DNA from: Gammaproteobacteria bacterium
GTDB taxonomy: Bacteria > Pseudomonadota > Gammaproteobacteria > Pseudomonadales > Azotimanducaceae
Direction of reading: 5' to 3'
DNA: 60,339 nucleotides
NCBI GenBank assembly: GCA_004357385.1
Contig: SMWF01000071.1
Coordinates: forward strand, 1 to 60,339
Shown: positions 45,319 through 54,721 of the stretch, piece after piece
How positions within the stretch are numbered: the stretch's first letter is position 1
Layout: every line of letters starts with the position of its first letter
Program-made: the position numbers and the translations under genes
Notes under the pieces: generated by a model
The model's database searches: none
Told to the model about the DNA's origin: nothing
What the model saw: only the letters and a program-made list of their open reading frames with translations

Positions 45319-46370
45319 GCTTCATCTCCAAACCCGTGGTTCATCACCCGCAACTGGGGCACAACGACCTCGGCTTGACCCGACGCGATTACGAAGGGCC
45401 GATATCGACATTGTGCGCGGGTTGCGGCCACGATTCGGTCAGCGCTGCGATCGTCCAAGCGTGTGCCGAACTCTCGATCCCGCCGCACCGGTTCGCCAAG
45501 GTGTCGGGGATCGGCTGTTCGTCGAAGACGCCGAGCTACTTTCTCGGCAATTCGCATGGGCTTAATTCGGTGCACGGTCGTATGCCCTCGGTGACCACCG
45601 GTGCGAATCTCGCGAATCGCTCGTTGCACTGCATCGGAATTTCCGGTGACGGCGACACCGCATCGATCGGCCTGGGGCAGTTCGCGCACATCGTACGACG
45701 GCGCGTCAACATGCTCTACATCGTCGACAACAATGGCACTTACGGCTTGACCAAGGGTCAGTTCTCGGCCACCAACGACAAGGGTTCGACCAACAAGAAA
45801 GGCCTGCCCAATCTCCACGAACCGATCGATCTGGTCAGCATGGCTCTGCAGATCGGTGCGACGTTCGTGGCGCGCAGTTTTTCAGGGGACAAGCGACAAC
45901 TGGTGCCGCTGATCCGGGCAGGACTGCTGCACGAAGGCTTCGCGTTCATCGATGTCGTTTCTCCGTGCGTGGCATTCAACAACCATGCGGGCTCCACCAA
46001 GAGCTACGAATACGTTCGCGGCCATCGGGACGACGTGGTGATGGCCGATTTCGTTCCCACTCATGAAGAGATCACCGCCGATTACGCGCCCGGTGAACGC
46101 GAAGACGTGCTAATGCCTGACGGTTCGACATTGCGTCTGCGCAAGCTCGAGGAGACCTACGATCCTCGCGACAGGACGAAGGCGCTGAACTATGTTCACG
46201 ACAAGACGCTGCAGGGCGAGGTCGTTACCGGACTGCTGTACATCGACCCGGATGCGTCGGATTGCCATGCGATGCTCAACACCGTCGCTGAGCCGCTCAA
46301 CTCGCTGGGCGAGGCGGAGTTGTGTCCCGGTAGCGAAGCGCTCGACGCGATCAACGCGAGCTTTCGCTGA
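45315..46370 (+). CDS. korB: 2-oxoacid:acceptor oxidoreductase beta subunit (TPP)
   Basis: 351 residues. It binds thiamine diphosphate through G-D-G-D-T-A-S-I-G and V-D-N-N-G-T-Y-G-L-T-K-G. Cys in L-C-A-G-C-G-H-D, G-I-G-C-S-S and S-P-C-V-A-F-N-N-H can hold a [4Fe-4S] cluster. With the gamma-alpha and FAD subunits it forms an oxidoreductase that decarboxylates a 2-oxoacid to an acyl-CoA and hands low-potential electrons on. 2-Oxoglutarate is the likely substrate. Confidence 0.92.
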   Translation: MSFISKPVVHHPQLGHNDLGLTRRDYEGPISTLCAGCGHDSVSAAIVQACAELSIPPHRFAKVSGIGCSSKTPSYFLGNSHGLNSVHGRMPSVTTGANLANRSLHCIGISGDGDTASIGLGQFAHIVRRRVNMLYIVDNNGTYGLTKGQFSATNDKGSTNKKGLPNLHEPIDLVSMALQIGATFVARSFSGDKRQLVPLIRAGLLHEGFAFIDVVSPCVAFNNHAGSTKSYEYVRGHRDDVVMADFVPTHEEITADYAPGEREDVLMPDGSTLRLRKLEETYDPRDRTKALNYVHDKTLQGEVVTGLLYIDPDASDCHAMLNTVAEPLNSLGEAELCPGSEALDAINASFR

Positions 46371-46434
46371 GGCGCAGCCCGTCGTGACCCAGTCCGCTCG
46401 GGTGTAGATGGACGGGTATTTCACCGCTGCGTTA

Positions 46435-46463
46435 TTGCGTGGCATGACCGAAACTCTGATAAT
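46435..46463 (+). promoter_or_regulatory. sigma-70 promoter of gap
   Basis: TTGCGT (46435-46440), a 17-nt spacer and GATAAT (46458-46463) lie 56 nt before the gap start, after the kor operon end. Confidence 0.6.
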
Positions 46464-46519
46464 ACGCGCCCCTTTTGGGGTGGCCCCTTCCTTCGGACAA
46501 CTCAGCATGAGGACATGCC

Positions 46520-47992
46520 GTGGCTCTACCTAGTCTCGACGACTATTTTCCGGATTGGAAAGAACGCGAAGCCCTGGCGGAGTCGATGATCCCGATCATC
46601 GGCAAGCTGTATCGCAAGAACGTTGTCATCTACTGCTATGGCCGCGCGCTTCATAACCAAAGCGTTACTGCGATCATGAAAGCGCACCGCTATGTTCGAC
46701 AGATCGCGCAGAACGAACTATCTGAATTTGAGAGTTTCCCCATCCTGGAAGCATTGTCGGAACTCGACCTTGGTCCGTCGCACATCGATGTTGGCAAGCT
46801 GGCGACCGAGTACATGGAAGCCAGCGCCGGGAACGGCCTCAAGGCGTTGGAATTTGTGGCCGAACAGTGCGCCGAGATCATCGGCCGGCACGTTCCGCCG
46901 ATCGAAAAGCCCCAGGATGTGGTGCTGTATGGATTCGGGCGCATTGGTCGGTTGCTGGCGCGTCTGTTGATAGAAAAGACCGGTAGCGGCCAGCAGTTAC
47001 GGCTGCGCGCGGTGGTACTGCGCAAGGGTGGACCGGACGATCTGGTCAAGCGCGCGAGCCTGTTGCGGCGGGACTCCGTGCATGGCGCGTTCCAGGGCAC
47101 CTTGCGGGTCGATGAAGAGCATCAGTGCATCATTGCGAACGGTAACGTGATTCACATGATTCACGCCGACGGACCCGATCAGGTCGATTATGAAGCGTAC
47201 GGAATTCACGATGCGGTGGTAATCGACAACACCGGTGCCTGGCGCGACGAGGCTGGTCTGTCGCGGCACCTTAAATCGAAGGGCACAGCGCGAGTGATAC
47301 TCACCGCGCCGGCCAAGGGTTCGATTCCGAATATCGTGTCCGGGGTGAATTCACACCTGATCACGCCAGACCTGAAAATCATGGGGGCTGCCTCGTGCAC
47401 CACCAACGCCATCGTGCCGGTGCTCAAGGCGATCAACGACGAGTACGAAATCCTACACGGACACATGGAGACGGTGCACGCCTACACCCCGGATCAGAAT
47501 CTGATCGACAACTACCATAAGAAGGCCCGGCGAGGTCGCGGCGCGCCATTGAACCTGGTCATCACCGAGACCGGCGCAACGGCTGCGGTGGCTGAACTGC
47601 TGCCGGAGCTGGAAGGCAAACTGACGGGCAACGCCATCAGGGTACCCACCCCCAACGTATCCCTTGCGATCCTCAATCTGACGCTATCTCGGGACACCAC
47701 CCTGGAAGAGGTCAACGGTTTCCTGCGCCACGCTTCGCTGGAATCGGCGCTGCAGCGGCAGATTGATTTCCGGGCATCGCCCGAGTTGGTCTCATCAGAC
47801 TTCGTGGGCAATCGCCACGCCGGGATCGTCGACGGTGCCGCAACCATCGTCAAAGACAATCGGACCGTTGTATACGTCTGGTACGACAACGAGTTTGGCT
47901 ATGCCTGTCAGGTGATCCGGGTGGTGCAGAAATGGGCGGGGATCCGTTATCCGTTGATACCGGGTGACGTAGCACACACCGGCTTCGGCTGA
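46520..47992 (+). CDS. gap: glyceraldehyde-3-phosphate dehydrogenase, long form
   Basis: 490 residues against about 335 for ordinary GapA. Residues 1-130 are an N-terminal helical extension of unknown role. The NAD loop G-F-G-R-I-G-R lies near 135 and the catalytic Cys in A-S-C-T-T-N (about 293). V-W-Y-D-N-E-F-G-Y closes the enzyme part. The GTG at 46520 is the only in-frame start near an AGGA. Long forms of this kind lie beside nqr in Pseudomonas (from memory). nqrA starts 11 nt after the stop. Confidence 0.93.
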   Translation: MALPSLDDYFPDWKEREALAESMIPIIGKLYRKNVVIYCYGRALHNQSVTAIMKAHRYVRQIAQNELSEFESFPILEALSELDLGPSHIDVGKLATEYMEASAGNGLKALEFVAEQCAEIIGRHVPPIEKPQDVVLYGFGRIGRLLARLLIEKTGSGQQLRLRAVVLRKGGPDDLVKRASLLRRDSVHGAFQGTLRVDEEHQCIIANGNVIHMIHADGPDQVDYEAYGIHDAVVIDNTGAWRDEAGLSRHLKSKGTARVILTAPAKGSIPNIVSGVNSHLITPDLKIMGAASCTTNAIVPVLKAINDEYEILHGHMETVHAYTPDQNLIDNYHKKARRGRGAPLNLVITETGATAAVAELLPELEGKLTGNAIRVPTPNVSLAILNLTLSRDTTLEEVNGFLRHASLESALQRQIDFRASPELVSSDFVGNRHAGIVDGAATIVKDNRTVVYVWYDNEFGYACQVIRVVQKWAGIRYPLIPGDVAHTGFG

Positions 47993-48003
47993 GTTTTCCG
48001 GGC

Positions 48004-49347
48004 GTGATCAGAATCAGGAAAGGCCTCGACCTGCCGATCGCCGGTGCGCCCGTGCAGGTGGTCGAAGGGGCGCGCCCGGTTCGGTTTGCGGCCGTGCTCG
48101 GACACGACTACGTGGGCATGCGCCCCACGATGGCGGTGCGCGAGGGCGATCGGGTCAAGCGCGGTGGCGTGTTGTTCACGGACAAAAAGAACGAAGGCGT
48201 GTGCTTCACGGCGCCGGTGGCCGGACGCATCAGCAGTATCAACCGTGGTGCGAAACGTGCGCTGCTGAGCGTCGTGATCGAGGTCGGTGAGGACGAGACC
48301 GAGTCCTTCGACGCGATGAACCCCGATCAGATTGCGGCGCTTGATCGAACGGCGGTTGTGGCTCGCTTGGTGGACACTGGGCTATGGACCGCGTTACGAA
48401 CTCGTCCCTTCAGTAAGGTGCCGGCGCGCGATCAGGTGCCGCATTCGATATTCGTCACGGCGATGGACTCGAACCCGTTGGCGCCGGACGTTGCGGCACT
48501 GATAAACCTTCAGGCGGAGGCATTCTCAATCGGTCTCGGGGTGCTGACAAAGCTCACCGAAGGACCCGTCTACGTCTGCCACGCCCACGCGGCCCAGGTG
48601 CCGGTCGTCGCGGGCGACCGGTTGGCCGTCGAAACCTTTGCAGGCGTCCATCCGGCGGGACTGGCCGGCACCCACATTCATCACCTCGATCCGGTCTCGG
48701 CAAGCAAAACCGTGTGGCACATCGGAGCCCAGGATGTCATTGCGATTGCCAACACGCTGTTGCAGGGTTCCCTGTGGAATGAACGCATCGTCGCGCTGGG
48801 CGGTCCCGGGGTCCAGCGACCCCGCTTGCTGCGCACGGTGCTGGGTGCATCGCTGGAGGAACTGACCGCGGGCGAGTTGGTCAATGCGGAGCAACGGGTC
48901 ATTTCCGGTTCGGTGTTCGGTGGGCGCGAAGCCGCCGGCGCGGAAGCCTACCTCGGTCGATATCATCAGCAGGTCTCGGTGCTTCCCGAAGATCACGAGC
49001 GCAAACTGTTCGGCTATTTGAGCCCGGGGCCCAACCTGCATTCGGTGTTCCCGATCTTTCTGTCGGCGTGGTTGCCGCGCAAGCTGCTGCACTTTTCCAC
49101 CACGTCCAATGGCAGCCCACGGGCGATGGTTCCCATCGGGACCTATGAAAGCGTCATGCCCCTGGACATTCTGGCGACTCAGTTGCTGCGCGCGGTGCTG
49201 GTCGAAGATCTGGAGATGGCAGCTGCGCTCGGCTGCCTGGAACTGGACGAGGAAGATGTCGCGCTGTGCACCTATGCGTGTCCCGGCAAGTACGAATATG
49301 CACCGGCGCTGCGCAACGTGCTGACGCTGATCGAGAAGGAAGGATAG
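48004..49347 (+). CDS. nqrA: Na+-translocating NADH:quinone reductase subunit A
   Basis: 447 residues, GTG start. Starts I-R-I-R-K-G-L-D-L-P-I-A-G and has the G-R-I-S-S-I-N-R-G-A-K-R loop and HHLDPVSASKTVWHI. It is the peripheral quinone-site subunit of the pump that couples NADH oxidation to Na+ export. First of six contiguous nqr genes. Confidence 0.95.
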   Translation: MIRIRKGLDLPIAGAPVQVVEGARPVRFAAVLGHDYVGMRPTMAVREGDRVKRGGVLFTDKKNEGVCFTAPVAGRISSINRGAKRALLSVVIEVGEDETESFDAMNPDQIAALDRTAVVARLVDTGLWTALRTRPFSKVPARDQVPHSIFVTAMDSNPLAPDVAALINLQAEAFSIGLGVLTKLTEGPVYVCHAHAAQVPVVAGDRLAVETFAGVHPAGLAGTHIHHLDPVSASKTVWHIGAQDVIAIANTLLQGSLWNERIVALGGPGVQRPRLLRTVLGASLEELTAGELVNAEQRVISGSVFGGREAAGAEAYLGRYHQQVSVLPEDHERKLFGYLSPGPNLHSVFPIFLSAWLPRKLLHFSTTSNGSPRAMVPIGTYESVMPLDILATQLLRAVLVEDLEMAAALGCLELDEEDVALCTYACPGKYEYAPALRNVLTLIEKEG

Positions 49348-49349
49348 CC

Positions 49350-50540
49350 ATGATGTGGCTGCGCAACTTCCTTGATCACATCGCGCCGTATTTCGATAAA
49401 GGCGGCCGGTTCGCCGCCCTCTATCCTGTGTATGAAGCGATTGACACGGCGCTGTACACCCCGGCAACGGTGACTGCGGGTCCGTCCCACGTCCGCGACG
49501 GCTTGAACCTGAAGCGGATCATGATCACCGTCTGGATGTGTGCCTTCATCCCGGCCCTTGCCGGTGCCTATGTGACCGGGTTTCAAGCCAACGAAGCGAT
49601 GCAGACGCTCGGTCAGACCGGCATCGGGAACTGGCGATTCTGGTTCGTCGAGCTGGTGGCCGGATACGATCCCACCAGCGTGTGGGATTGCTTGGTGCAC
49701 GGCATGGCGTACTACATTCCGTTGTACGTCGTCGTGTTCGTTGTCGGGATCGCGTTCGAGGCGGTGTTTGCCGCCAAGCGTGGGCACGAGATCAACGAGG
49801 GCTTCTTTGTCACCAGCATCCTGTTCACGCTGACCCTGCCGGCCAATACGCCGCTCTGGATGGCGGCCATCGGCATCGTCTTTGGGGTGGTGATCGGCAA
49901 GGAAGTGTTCGGAGGAACGGGCAAGAACTTCCTGAACCCGGCGCTGGTCGGACGGGCGTTTCTCTACTTTGCGTATCCCGCCCAGATGTCGGGCGACGCC
50001 GTTTGGGTCGCCGTGGATGGATTCACCCGCGCGACGCCGCTGGGTGCCGCGGCCATTGGCGATGACTACGGCGTGACCTGGATTCAGGCCTTTCTCGGCA
50101 ACATGCCCGGGTCCTTTGGCGAAACCTCGACACTGGCGATTCTGGTTGCGGGGGCGATTCTGTTGGCGACGCGGATCGCTTCGTGGCGGATCATGGCCGG
50201 CTGCGTGCTGGGAACCGCATTCACCGTGTGGGCGTTCAATGCGATCGGCTCTACGGACAACCCGATGTTTGCGATGACCCTGCCCTGGCATCTGGTGCTG
50301 GGTGGATACGCCTTTGGCGTGGTGTTCATGGCAACGGATCCGGTCTCGGCAGCCATGACCGACGCGGGCAGATGGGCCTACGGAATCCTGATCGGGTTCA
50401 TGTGCGCGTTGATTCGCGTGGTCAACCCGGCGTTTCCCGAGGGCATCATGCTGGCGATTCTGTTCGGCAATCTGTTCGCGCCGCTCATCGATTATTACGT
50501 CGTGCGGGCGAACATCAAGCGGAGGTTGGCCCGTGGCTGA
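49350..50540 (+). CDS. nqrB: Na+-translocating NADH:quinone reductase subunit B
   Basis: 396 residues, about ten membrane helices; it holds FMN on a Thr and forms part of the ion path. The flavinylation site reads D-G-F-T-R-A-T (Thr near 229): the usual Gly of [ST]-G-A-T is Arg here. The rest is standard (G-H-E-I-N-E-G-F, K-E-V-F-G-G-T-G-K-N, M-A-T-D-P-V-S-A). ATG at 49350 follows AGGA. Confidence 0.94.
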   Translation: MMWLRNFLDHIAPYFDKGGRFAALYPVYEAIDTALYTPATVTAGPSHVRDGLNLKRIMITVWMCAFIPALAGAYVTGFQANEAMQTLGQTGIGNWRFWFVELVAGYDPTSVWDCLVHGMAYYIPLYVVVFVVGIAFEAVFAAKRGHEINEGFFVTSILFTLTLPANTPLWMAAIGIVFGVVIGKEVFGGTGKNFLNPALVGRAFLYFAYPAQMSGDAVWVAVDGFTRATPLGAAAIGDDYGVTWIQAFLGNMPGSFGETSTLAILVAGAILLATRIASWRIMAGCVLGTAFTVWAFNAIGSTDNPMFAMTLPWHLVLGGYAFGVVFMATDPVSAAMTDAGRWAYGILIGFMCALIRVVNPAFPEGIMLAILFGNLFAPLIDYYVVRANIKRRLARG

Positions 50541-51390
50541 TCGCGACGATTCTTTTGATAGCGCCCGCGGCGGCTTTGATGGCGCCCGCGGCGATTCTTT
50601 TGACAAGGAAGGCATCCGCAACGTGTTGACGGTGGCCATCGTGATGTGTCTGGTGTGCTCGATTTTAGTGGCCGGAGCCGCGGTCAACCTGCGCCCGGCA
50701 CAACAGTTGAACAAAGAGGCCGACAAGCGACAGAACATCCTTCGGGCTGCCGGAATGCTGCCCGCCAATGCAAAAATCGACGCCGAGGGTCGCGGCGTGG
50801 AGGAACTGTTCAGCCGGTTTTCCGTTCGCGCCGTGGATCTCGCCAGCGGACGGTTTGTCGCGGATTTCGATATCGATGGCTACAACCAACTGCGTGCCGC
50901 ACGTGACCCGGCCCGTTCACGCGACCTCAGCAACAGTGAGGACATCGCGACCCTGGGTCGGCTCGAGAATGTCACGCTGATCTACATCATCCAGACCGAT
51001 GCGGGTATCGAAAAGCTCGTGTTACCGGTTCGCGGTTATGGACTGTGGGGCACGCTGTACGGCTACCTGGCGCTCGAAGGGGATCTCAAAACCATATCGG
51101 GACTGGCGTTCTACGACCAGAAAGAAACGCCAGGCTTAGGCGGTGAAGTTGACAATCCGAAATGGAAAGCGCAGTGGGTGGGCGTTCAGCTGTTTGATGA
51201 TGCCGGTGAACCGGCGGTTCGCCTCGTTAAAACCCGCTCGGCCAGCGGGTCTGAAGCTGCCGCTTACGAAGTCGATGCGCTCTCCGGCGCGACCTTGACC
51301 ACCCGAGGTGTCGAAAATCTGGTTCGGTTCTGGGCCGGTGAGCTGGGCTTCGGCCCATTCCTGGACAACCTGAAAGCAGAGGCTGCATAA
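50533..51390 (+). CDS. nqrC: Na+-translocating NADH:quinone reductase subunit C
   Basis: 285 residues, GTG start overlapping nqrB by 8 nt. One N-terminal membrane helix (about 30-50) and a periplasmic FMN domain with the canonical flavinylation motif D-A-L-S-G-A-T near 250. The first 25 residues are an extra, repetitive tail (D-S-F-D-S-A-R-G-G-F-D-G-A-R-G) made by short direct DNA repeats. Family members usually start near the membrane helix. Confidence 0.94.
   Translation: MADRDDSFDSARGGFDGARGDSFDKEGIRNVLTVAIVMCLVCSILVAGAAVNLRPAQQLNKEADKRQNILRAAGMLPANAKIDAEGRGVEELFSRFSVRAVDLASGRFVADFDIDGYNQLRAARDPARSRDLSNSEDIATLGRLENVTLIYIIQTDAGIEKLVLPVRGYGLWGTLYGYLALEGDLKTISGLAFYDQKETPGLGGEVDNPKWKAQWVGVQLFDDAGEPAVRLVKTRSASGSEAAAYEVDALSGATLTTRGVENLVRFWAGELGFGPFLDNLKAEAA
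50547..50603 (+). repeat. short direct repeats inside the nqrC 5' end
   Basis: CGATTCTTTTGA occurs at 50547-50558 and 50592-50603; GCGCCCGCGGCG at 50561-50572 and 50582-50593. They encode the repeated D-S-F-D and A-R-G peptide of the NqrC N-terminus, a local duplication. Confidence 0.8.
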
Positions 51391-51393
51391 CTC

Positions 51394-52056
51394 ATGGCAA
51401 CGCCGCGCGAAGTGCTGATCGACCCGCTGTTCAACGACAACCCGATCACGTTGCAGGTGCTCGGAATCTGTTCGGCGCTCGCGGTAACGGTAAGCATGTC
51501 TACGACCCTGGTGATGTGCGCAGCGGTGATTTCGGTTACCGCCTCGTCGAACTTCATCATCTCACTGGTCCGCAAGCGGATCCCGAGCAGCATCCGCATC
51601 ATTGTCCAGATGACCATCATCGCATCGCTGGTGATCGTGGTGGATCAGGTGCTGCAGGCCGTCGCTTACGAGATCAGTAAATCGCTCTCGGTGTTCGTCG
51701 GTTTGATCATCACCAACTGTATCGTAATGGGGCGGGCTGAAACCTTTGCCATGCACAACCCCCCCTGGTTGTCGTTCCTGGATGGCATCGGCAACGCCGC
51801 GGGTTACGCCCTGATCCTGATCCTCGTCGCGCTGGTCCGCGAACCCCTGGGATCGGGGACGCTGCTTGGTTTCGAGGTCCTGCCAACCGTTGCCAATGGC
51901 GGCTGGTATCTGCCGAACGGGCTGATGCTGCTTGCACCGAGCGCGTTTTTCATCATTGGTCTGCTGATCTGGGCACAGCGTACCTGGATGACCGAACAGG
52001 TGGAAGCGCCGGAGTTCGAGATCATGCCGAACAGTCCGTACAAGGAGGCCGTGTAA
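51394..52056 (+). CDS. nqrD: Na+-translocating NADH:quinone reductase subunit D
   Basis: 220 residues, six membrane helices. [17 protein letters not shown] and the [14 protein letters not shown] segment are typical of NqrD/RnfE. The paired Cys (G-I-C-S, T-N-C-I) bind the intramembrane Fe centre with NqrE. Ends immediately before nqrE. Confidence 0.95.
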   Translation: MATPREVLIDPLFNDNPITLQVLGICSALAVTVSMSTTLVMCAAVISVTASSNFIISLVRKRIPSSIRIIVQMTIIASLVIVVDQVLQAVAYEISKSLSVFVGLIITNCIVMGRAETFAMHNPPWLSFLDGIGNAAGYALILILVALVREPLGSGTLLGFEVLPTVANGGWYLPNGLMLLAPSAFFIIGLLIWAQRTWMTEQVEAPEFEIMPNSPYKEAV

Positions 52057-52668
52057 GTGCTCGAGCAATACCTTGGCCTGTTCGTCCGTGCCGTGTTCAT
52101 CGAGAACATGGCGCTGACGTACTTTCTTGGGATGTGCACGTTCATCGCCATCTCGAAGAAAATCGAGACCGCGATTGGGCTCGGTATCGCCGTGGTGGTC
52201 GTGTTGGGCATCACCGTGCCGATCAACAATCTGATCCTCAATTACCTGTTGCGAGACGGCGCGCTTGGCTGGGCAGGTCTGGGAGACGTCGATCTCAGCT
52301 TTCTCGGGTTGCTGTCCTACATCGCCGTGATCGCGGCGATGGTCCAGATTCTGGAGATGTTCCTCGATCGCTTTGTACCAGCGCTGTACAACGCACTCGG
52401 CGTGTTTTTACCGCTGATCACCGTCAATTGCGCCATCCTCGGCGCGTCGCTGTTCATGGTCGAACGCGACTACACGTTTCTTGAAAGTACCGTCTTTGGA
52501 ATCGGGTCCGGGGTTGGCTGGGCGCTTGCGATCACCGCATTGGCGGGTGTTCGGGAGAAACTGAAGTACAGCGATGTACCTGAGGGCTTGCGTGGGCTTG
52601 GTATCACCTTCATCTCGGTAGGTCTGATCTCGCTCTGCTTCATGTCCTTCGGCGGCATCGACATCTAA
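52057..52668 (+). CDS. nqrE: Na+-translocating NADH:quinone reductase subunit E
   Basis: 203 residues, GTG start directly after the nqrD stop. Six membrane helices. [12 protein letters not shown] and [11 protein letters not shown] supply the Cys pair. It is the inverted-topology partner of NqrD in the ion path. Confidence 0.95.
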   Translation: MLEQYLGLFVRAVFIENMALTYFLGMCTFIAISKKIETAIGLGIAVVVVLGITVPINNLILNYLLRDGALGWAGLGDVDLSFLGLLSYIAVIAAMVQILEMFLDRFVPALYNALGVFLPLITVNCAILGASLFMVERDYTFLESTVFGIGSGVGWALAITALAGVREKLKYSDVPEGLRGLGITFISVGLISLCFMSFGGIDI

Positions 52669-52677
52669 GGCCTGGCC

Positions 52678-53907
52678 ATGCTGGATACGACGGTTCTCCT
52701 GGGCGTTGCTATGTTCACCGGAACGATTCTGTTCCTGGTGATGGTGATTCTGTTCGCGCGCGCGCGCCTGGTCAGCACCGGCGACGTCACTATCGAGATC
52801 AACGGGGATCCGGAGCATTCAATCACCGTCGCGGCTGGCGACAAGCTGCTGGGAACGCTTGCCTCGCGGGGCATCTTCCTGTCGAGCGCCTGTGGTGGTG
52901 GCGGTACGTGTGGTCAATGCCGCTGTCAGGTCAACGGGGGCGGCGGTTCGATATTGTCGACCGAAGAAGGTCACTTCACCCGCGGCGAGATCCGCGACAA
53001 CTGGCGGCTGTCGTGTCAGGTGGCGGTCAAACGGGATCTGGAGATCAACGTTCCGGAAGACGTGTTTGGCGTCAAGCGCTGGGAATGCGAAGTCATCTCC
53101 AACCGCAACGTCGCGACCTTCATCAAGGAACTCGAGCTGAAGCTGCCGGCGGATGAAGACGTCGATTTCAAGGCCGGGGGATTCGTTCAGCTCGAAATCC
53201 CGCCCTATGAGATGGACTATCGGGACATTCTGGTGGAGGACGAATATCACGAGGACTGGGACCATTTCGACGTCTGGAAGTACCACAGCCACGTGACGGA
53301 ACCGACCATCCGCGCGTTCTCGATGGCGAACTATCCCGAAGAGAAGGGCATTCTCAAATTCAATATCCGGATCGCTTCGCCGCCACCGGGCACCGACGTT
53401 CCGCCTGGCAAGATGTCCTCGTACGTGTTCAATCTGAAACCGGGCGACCACCTGACGGTGTTCGGTCCCTATGGAGACTTCTTCGTCAAACAGACGCCGG
53501 CCGAGAAGATCTGGATTGGTGGGGGCGCGGGCATGGCACCGCTTCGCTCGCAGATATTCGACGAATTGAAGCACAAGGACAGCGCCGCCCCGTTGAGCTT
53601 CTGGTATGGGGCTCGCAGCCTGCGAGAGATGTTCTACGTCGACGAGTTCGACAAGCTGGCCGATGATTTCAGCAATTTCACATGGTACGCCGCGCTGTCC
53701 GAACCGCTACCCGAAGACAACTGGACCGGCCACGAAGGCTTCATCCACCAGGTCGTTTACGAACGCTATCTGAAGGACCATCCGGCGCCGGAAGACTGTG
53801 AGTACTACCTCTGCGGACCGCCCCCGATGGTCGCGGCCGTGCTCACGATGCTCGAAGACATGGGTGTCGAACCCGAGAACATCCTGCTCGACGATTTTGG
53901 CGGGTAG
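52678..53907 (+). CDS. nqrF: Na+-translocating NADH:quinone reductase subunit F
   Basis: 409 residues; the NADH entry subunit. N-terminal membrane helix, then a [2Fe-2S] domain ([12 protein letters not shown] and a distal L-S-C-Q), an FAD site (R-A-F-S-M-A-N-Y) and an NADH site (G-G-G-A-G-M-A-P-L and Y-L-C-G-P-P-P-M). nqrM and apbE, which often follow, are absent: the next gene is convergent and 19 nt away. Confidence 0.96.
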   Translation: MLDTTVLLGVAMFTGTILFLVMVILFARARLVSTGDVTIEINGDPEHSITVAAGDKLLGTLASRGIFLSSACGGGGTCGQCRCQVNGGGGSILSTEEGHFTRGEIRDNWRLSCQVAVKRDLEINVPEDVFGVKRWECEVISNRNVATFIKELELKLPADEDVDFKAGGFVQLEIPPYEMDYRDILVEDEYHEDWDHFDVWKYHSHVTEPTIRAFSMANYPEEKGILKFNIRIASPPPGTDVPPGKMSSYVFNLKPGDHLTVFGPYGDFFVKQTPAEKIWIGGGAGMAPLRSQIFDELKHKDSAAPLSFWYGARSLREMFYVDEFDKLADDFSNFTWYAALSEPLPEDNWTGHEGFIHQVVYERYLKDHPAPEDCEYYLCGPPPMVAAVLTMLEDMGVEPENILLDDFGG

Positions 53908-53926
53908 CTCGCGCGCCGAGCACGGC

Positions 53927-54721
53927 TTAGCCGGATGGCCGCTCCGGCATCTTCTCCTCACTGATGTCATATCCCGCGTCGGCCGGTATGCACAGGTAGG
54001 TTCCGTCGTCGCGCTTGTCCATCCAGGGTGTGACGGTGACTATCGTTGCGCTTCTGGCTCGAGCCATGGCGGCATCGGCGGTCGCTGAGAAGGCGAGCCT
54101 GGCGATGTTCCGCAGGGTTGGAAAAATGATCGTACGGGTGCCGGCTTTGGCGTCGTCTGCTGCCTGTTGAGGGCTGATCCAGACCGAGTCGACGGATTCG
54201 TGGCCATCATGGACAGCGACGTGATCGGCGGGGGCCATGGCAAGGAAGAAATGTGTGTCGAAGCGCTTGGCCATCATATCCGGGGTCACCCAGTGCGCGA
54301 AGGGCACCAGTTGGTCGCAGGCCAGGCGCAGCGACTCGCGGGTAAGAAAAGCTGCCAGGGTGAGCTCACCGCCGTGTATTTCGTCGCGGTAGTGGTCCAG
54401 CTCGCTGAGCCGGGTTCCGGTGACGAGGTCTGTGTGCCCCGCCGGACGGGCGAGCAATACGCCACATTCCTCGAACGCTTCGCGTATCGCGCCTATCTGA
54501 ATTGCCTGGGTCGCCGGATCGGCGTCCACGCCGTGACACAGGTGGGCGAGGGCGGGGTCGCTGTCGCCGGCATCGATCTTGCCGCCCGGGAAGACCAGTG
54601 CCCCCGAGGCGAAGTCGATCTGGTGGTGGCGCACGATCATGAACATCTCGAACCCAGACGCGGTGGGCCGTAGCAGCACGATGGTTGCGGCGGGCACCGG
54701 GGTGACAACCTGGGCATTCAT
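53927..54721 (-). CDS. NUDIX hydrolase
   Basis: 264 residues. The Nudix box is spread as G-G-K-I-D...A-I-R-E-A-F-E-E-C-G with an insert between, as in the larger NUDT-type diphosphatases. F-P-G-G-K precedes it. It probably hydrolyses a nucleoside or CoA diphosphate; the substrate is unknown. The ATG at 54721 overlaps the upstream LLM stop (ATGA). A GC-rich hairpin (53930-53948) lies in its 3' end and could help stop the convergent nqr transcript. Confidence 0.85.
   Translation of the reverse strand: MNAQVVTPVPAATIVLLRPTASGFEMFMIVRHHQIDFASGALVFPGGKIDAGDSDPALAHLCHGVDADPATQAIQIGAIREAFEECGVLLARPAGHTDLVTGTRLSELDHYRDEIHGGELTLAAFLTRESLRLACDQLVPFAHWVTPDMMAKRFDTHFFLAMAPADHVAVHDGHESVDSVWISPQQAADDAKAGTRTIIFPTLRNIARLAFSATADAAMARARSATIVTVTPWMDKRDDGTYLCIPADAGYDISEEKMPERPSG

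Noticed and set aside
49272-50768. 498-codon minus-strand frame opposite nqrB
   Set aside because: nqrB is certain, and the antisense product has no family features.
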